Shown here: piece by piece, positions 61,501-64,000 of the stretch
Layout of the letters: every line of letters starts with the position of its first letter
Position numbering within the stretch: the first letter of the stretch is position 1
DNA from: Streptomyces sp. NBC_01298
GTDB taxonomy: Bacteria; Actinomycetota; Actinomycetes; Streptomycetales; Streptomycetaceae
Assembly: GCF_035978755.1 (NCBI RefSeq)
Contig: NZ_CP108414.1
Location: forward strand, 2,108,001-2,172,000
DNA: 64,000 nucleotides
Reading direction: 5' to 3'
The notes under the pieces: generated by a model
Told to the model about the DNA's origin: nothing
The model's database searches: none
Seen by the model: only the letters and a program-made list of their open reading frames with translations
Translations under genes and position numbers: made by a program

Positions 61501-63033
61501 GCTGACGGTCTCGTAGACCTCGAAGACGCCCGCGTCCGTGGAGTGCCGCATGCCTGCGACGTCCACACCGCTGATGTTCAGTGCGGTGGAGACCCGCTCG
61601 CCGGCGTGCCGGAGCTGGACGAAGAAGTTCCAGTTCCCCACCCGGTCGGTCTTGTCCAGGGTGGCCTGGAGGTCGATGGTGGTGTGGTACCGGATCCAGT
61701 CCTTGTCGATCTCCACACCCGAGACGGGGAAGTGGTGGTCGGCCTTGGTGCTGCGGCGGCGCAGCACGGCGATGAGCTCGACCTTGTCATCGGCGGCGAA
61801 CCGGCTGAACTGGTTGCGGACGGCGCCGGAGATGTGGAGCTCGCCGTCGACCATCTCGATCGACTCGGCCTTGTTGTACATGCGGGAGTCGGCGAGCTTG
61901 TGGCCGGTCAGCTCCAGCTCGGTGACTTCGAGGAAGCTCTCGGCGTTCGGGTAGCCGAGCAGCGACCCGGACCAGAACACCCGGCCGTCGCGCTCCACGA
62001 TGTCGGAGCTGATGACGCTGCGGCGCTTCATGTAGTCGGAGGCCGACACCGCGATGTCGACGCGTCCGTGCATGAGGCCGAAGGCGCGGATCCGCTCCAT
62101 GGGGCCGCACAGTTCGAAGGTGCTCGGGTCGAGGCTGTGCAGGTACGGGGCGACGGCCGCGAGGAATCCGCTGTGGAAGGCGTGGTCGCCGGTGCGCAGC
62201 TCGGGCGTGTACAACCGCAGGTCGTGCGAGAGGAACTTGGCGCCCTTGCGGGCCAGCAGGTCCGGGCGGCCGACGCTGCGCAGGAAGCTGTCGGTGTACT
62301 GGTGCACCAGGACGCGGTCGCCGATGCTGCGCAGCTCGTGGCGGCGGTTGGTGATCGACGGCTGGTCGGACTCCCGCTCCCACATCCACCGGTAGACGGG
62401 GGTGGCGAGGATGGTGAAGGAGCGGGCGTGGAAGTTCGCGACCGTGGAGAAGTAGGTGTCCTCGAAGAAGACGCCCTCGGGGAAGCGGATCCCGTGGTTG
62501 TCGAGGAAGTCGCGGCGGTACAGCTTTCCGGCGGCGATCGGGTCGTCGATCAGCTCGGGCATGCCGCCCAGGCCGGCGACCGTCTGGTCGGCCGGGTAGA
62601 GCTGGGGCTGCCAGACGGTGAGCTCGTCCGTGGCGTGGTTGATGCGCACGACACGGCCGGCGGTGATCTCCGAGCCGGTGACGAGCGCGGAGGACAGCAG
62701 GGTCTCGGCGGCCTTGAGCGGGAGTTCGTCGTCCGCGTCGAGGAACATCACGAACTGGCCCGAGGCCGCCTCGATGCCGTTGTTGCGGGGGGCGCCGCAA
62801 CCGCCGCTGTTCTGCGGCCGCTCGATGACCCGGACGCGTCCGTCCTGGGCCGCGAACTGGTGGGCCAGCGCGAGGGTGCCGTCGGTGGAACGGTCGTCGA
62901 CGACGAGCACCTCGACCCCGCGGTGCGTCTGCGCCAGGGCCGACTGGAGGGCCCGGGCGAGCGTGGCGCTCGCGTTGAAGGCCGGTATGACGATGGTGAC
63001 GCCGTAGTGCGATATGTCGACCGGGAAGCTCAT
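58594..63033 (-). CDS. Multidomain glycosyltransferase / CDP-glycerol glycerophosphotransferase
   Basis: 1479 residues with three catalytic modules. GT2 domain A, about 12-230: VTIVIPAFNASATLARAL, VVDDRSTDGT, MFLDADDELP. GT2 domain B, about 545-760: TLVVHCHNDEYHLREFLASL, VFVDDGSNDSTD, a weaker second acidic motif (FARARDIL). The C-terminal module from about 1090 is a CDP-glycerol glycerophosphotransferase (Glyphos_transf): GIWIIGEREDTAQDN, FLQHGVVYN, MLVTDYSSVFFDVAYMGKPI. It should build a sugar/polyol-phosphate polymer such as a teichoic-acid-like chain. ATG 63033 overlaps the upstream stop by ATGA. Confidence 0.9.
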   Translation of the reverse strand: MSFPVDISHYGVTIVIPAFNASATLARALQSALAQTHRGVEVLVVDDRSTDGTLALAHQFAAQDGRVRVIERPQNSGGCGAPRNNGIEAASGQFVMFLDADDELPLKAAETLLSSALVTGSEITAGRVVRINHATDELTVWQPQLYPADQTVAGLGGMPELIDDPIAAGKLYRRDFLDNHGIRFPEGVFFEDTYFSTVANFHARSFTILATPVYRWMWERESDQPSITNRRHELRSIGDRVLVHQYTDSFLRSVGRPDLLARKGAKFLSHDLRLYTPELRTGDHAFHSGFLAAVAPYLHSLDPSTFELCGPMERIRAFGLMHGRVDIAVSASDYMKRRSVISSDIVERDGRVFWSGSLLGYPNAESFLEVTELELTGHKLADSRMYNKAESIEMVDGELHISGAVRNQFSRFAADDKVELIAVLRRRSTKADHHFPVSGVEIDKDWIRYHTTIDLQATLDKTDRVGNWNFFVQLRHAGERVSTALNISGVDVAGMRHSTDAGVFEVYETVSGNLGLRPETGEQKVKTSDRGTPWRWWQNAEPTGPVELPESYAATLVVHCHNDEYHLREFLASLVAQRAFGRTQVVFVDDGSNDSTDRQLAAFAAYYPNTHVVTQHSLGASAAFDHGLQYAAAPYVMFARARDILGENSVDRLLAAARKAKGADVVVGQADNFPGPWRSEDEPWQRYFTARDNVRRLADAPYLVFSTLLGGKLFKTSYIREHGFRGGPGPGVEDDWFTVPAVLYARTVAIAPEARFFERDEQNQNSLFDSAWNDPVKTVDRVRLAAHVLASVQGAPPRTLVLAQRFVVRTLQPYVRNMHRIMSRPELASVLPLLGSVYSQIPDDVILQYAVHPQSKVQHHAIVTGNLDLFADPLGAPEYLPTLFLDEEGVYRRLVSDPVRTTLLRVPRSSAVLETFDWTGGEIHFEGLLVLSGVDINARYTNELRLVLSDGRREVSLPVEQTYRRDRWRTRKNQDWFSGWRATARPGTLDALANTELSMVIRFVDQDRHHDVPLAARQMLHRFKGVHTQGRQRFVVSIDDEEQVTVRWVRGFAARCKDKLRRFKWELRNSLPGRPGWRTRLMYWFTYPYLHNRGIWIIGEREDTAQDNSYHLFKWIRQNRPKTKVYYSINGDSPDWDKVARYGQVIDRLSWKHRAYLLHAERLINAYDLEAYLGFPGLLKRAFLRGYGDLLRYKRVFLQHGVVYNDVVASIHGQATNVDMVLTTGRSERSYYAEHCGYGYARVAATGLPRFDALEPVNGPRRILVMPTWRRDIVAPSYNKAAKPEIPFAASEYYRFFSALLRNERLLSAIQYYGVELEFMPHYEIRPYLNHFKIDHPSVTVSTTGRDVQLAMRECSMLVTDYSSVFFDVAYMGKPIVYTNFDDESFYSKHYKRGYFDLARDGFGPACRTVDHAVQEIIATIERQFEVESQYRRRAEEFFVLRDTSNCERAFQVIESMDANIVGDQRAQLHLGARGFGEF

Positions 63034-64000
63034 CGAGAGTAGTGCTCCGGTTCGACGTAGCCGGGCCGCAGGGCCTGGGCCGGAATCTTGGAGAGCTGCA
63101 TGGTGTCCGTCGCCACGCCCGTGTACTCGTTCGGGTAGGGCGCGGGGTACGGCACGAAGCCGGGGTCCTCGTACGGCTCGGGGGCGGGGAAGCGCTGGGC
63201 GGCTTCCTCCACCTCGCTCAGGTCGTCCTCGCCGCGCCGGCGGTGGCGTCCGGCGTGCAGGTGCTCGGCTATGGAGCCCGCCCGCGTCGGGATGTTGTGG
63301 GGGTCGAGGCGTTCCATCGTGCGCGTGAAGTCCCGGGTGGAGAGCCAGAACTTGAACATGATGACGAGCTCGAAGCCGCCCATCAGCACGGCCGACACCG
63401 CCGTGGTCCACAGGATGTGGCCGATGACGGGGCCGATGATGAAGATGAACATCTGGAACTCGATGCCGCTGATGAGGTGCGGCCGGATGCGGCTCTGCAC
63501 CAGCGCGTGGCGCACCCGCGCGTACCAGGGGAACTTCTCGCGGAACTGCTCGTGCAGGTCGATGACCTCGGCCTGTTCGGCGTCCGTGCTCTGGCGCTTG
63601 AGCTCGTCGGCCTGGCCCAGGGGGTTCTCGCGCAGCAGGTCCTCGATGAAGACGACCTTGCGCTCCTCCTCCTCGACTCCCTGTTCCGCCTGGCGGGCGA
63701 GGGTGACGGCGGCGATCTTGGCGCGCATGGACATGCGCATCTTGTAGATCTGGAGGGCGTCGACGTAGCGGAGCATGTCGAGGAAGATCACGACGAGGGC
63801 CGCGAGCAGGTACACCTCTTCGTCGTTCTGGACGAACTGCCCGCCCATCAGGGTGAGCGCGCAGACCAGGACGCGGATGCGGTCGAAGACGTAGTCGAGC
63901 CAGCCGCCGAAGATGGTCCCGTTGCCCTTGAGGCGGGCGAGCTTGCCGTCGATGCAGTCGAGGATGAAGCTGAGGTGGTACAGGGCGGCGCCGATGCACA
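63030..64000 (-). CDS. CDP-alcohol phosphatidyltransferase-family protein (start outside window)
   Basis: At least 323 residues; the 5' end lies beyond the window. The conserved motif D-x2-D-G-x2-A-R ... G-x3-D-x3-D is present near the right edge: ILDCIDGKLARLKGNG followed by GGWLDYVFDR. These residues bind Mg2+ and CDP-alcohol. Two more helices follow (VYLLAALVVIFLDML; ISGIEFQMFIFIIGPVIGHI), then a long cytoplasmic tail of about 100 residues rich in acidic and Pro residues. It transfers a phospho-alcohol to a lipid or sugar acceptor and likely supplies the lipid carrier or head for the polymerase encoded next. Confidence 0.9.
   Translation of the reverse strand, partial: CIGAALYHLSFILDCIDGKLARLKGNGTIFGGWLDYVFDRIRVLVCALTLMGGQFVQNDEEVYLLAALVVIFLDMLRYVDALQIYKMRMSMRAKIAAVTLARQAEQGVEEEERKVVFIEDLLRENPLGQADELKRQSTDAEQAEVIDLHEQFREKFPWYARVRHALVQSRIRPHLISGIEFQMFIFIIGPVIGHILWTTAVSAVLMGGFELVIMFKFWLSTRDFTRTMERLDPHNIPTRAGSIAEHLHAGRHRRRGEDDLSEVEEAAQRFPAPEPYEDPGFVPYPAPYPNEYTGVATDTMQLSKIPAQALRPGYVEPEHYSR

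Overview
This is a high-GC actinobacterial chromosome segment, almost certainly from Streptomyces. The evidence is strong G/C third-position bias, frequent GTG starts, trehalose genes treY and treZ, the sporulation regulator whiI beside hemE and a DUF3000 gene, and the actinobacterial coproporphyrin route to heme. Most genes are core chromosomal genes. Scattered among them are one insertion sequence, dispersed repeats, several gene remnants and a compact biosynthetic operon.

Layout. 0-8 kb: a partial MFS transporter, treY, an M14 carboxypeptidase, a GNAT acetyltransferase, a DUF1707-FHA protein and treZ. An IS630-family element (7560-8748) sits exactly in the treZ stop codon. 8.8-16.1 kb: a methyltransferase, an M24 peptidase, a 200-nt palindromic repeat next to a DUF418 remnant, tRNA-His, two alpha/beta hydrolases, an orphan HTH antitoxin with a toxin stub and a palindromic operator, and a secreted Tat-type phospholipase C. 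16.4-23.5 kb: a tightly overlapping operon encoding an OleA-like ketosynthase, two GT2 glycosyltransferases, an AMP-dependent ligase, a YihY-like membrane gene broken by an in-frame TGA, a P450 and an OleD-like reductase. It could make a glycosylated beta-lactone or olefin-type lipid. 23.5-25 kb: an unusual tRNA with an 8-nt anticodon loop directly downstream of an unrecognised 457-residue protein gene.

25-36 kb: housekeeping and stress genes: msrB, murC, a small USP-like protein, a RibD-C reductase, zapE, OsmC, PhoX, a PPK2 with a histone-like tail, a lipoprotein polysaccharide deacetylase, a zinc-ribbon protein, AIM24 and Pth2. 36-39.4 kb: a DUF692 (MNIO) iron enzyme translationally coupled to a TIGR04222 membrane protein with a Gly/Ser/Cys tail, plus a second TIGR04222 protein. 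A dispersed repeat lies in frame inside the DUF692 gene. 39.5-51.7 kb: a secreted tripeptidyl-type peptidase, heme genes (cgoX, chdC, hemE), a DUF4349 lipoprotein, a CoA-disulfide-reductase-like flavoprotein, a NADAR protein, DUF3000, whiI and an RNase D. 52.3-55.7 kb: fadAB for beta-oxidation behind a TetR-style palindrome. 55.8-64 kb: a leftward cell-surface polymer operon: a CDP-alcohol phosphatidyltransferase, a three-domain glycosyltransferase/glycerophosphotransferase, an SGNH hydrolase, an Ig-like-repeat protein and a lipoprotein phosphodiester glycosidase.

Strongest leads: the OleA/ligase/P450/OleD-like operon; the MNIO enzyme coupled to a Cys-rich-tailed membrane protein (a possible peptide-modification pair); and the 8-nt-loop tRNA with its protein neighbour.
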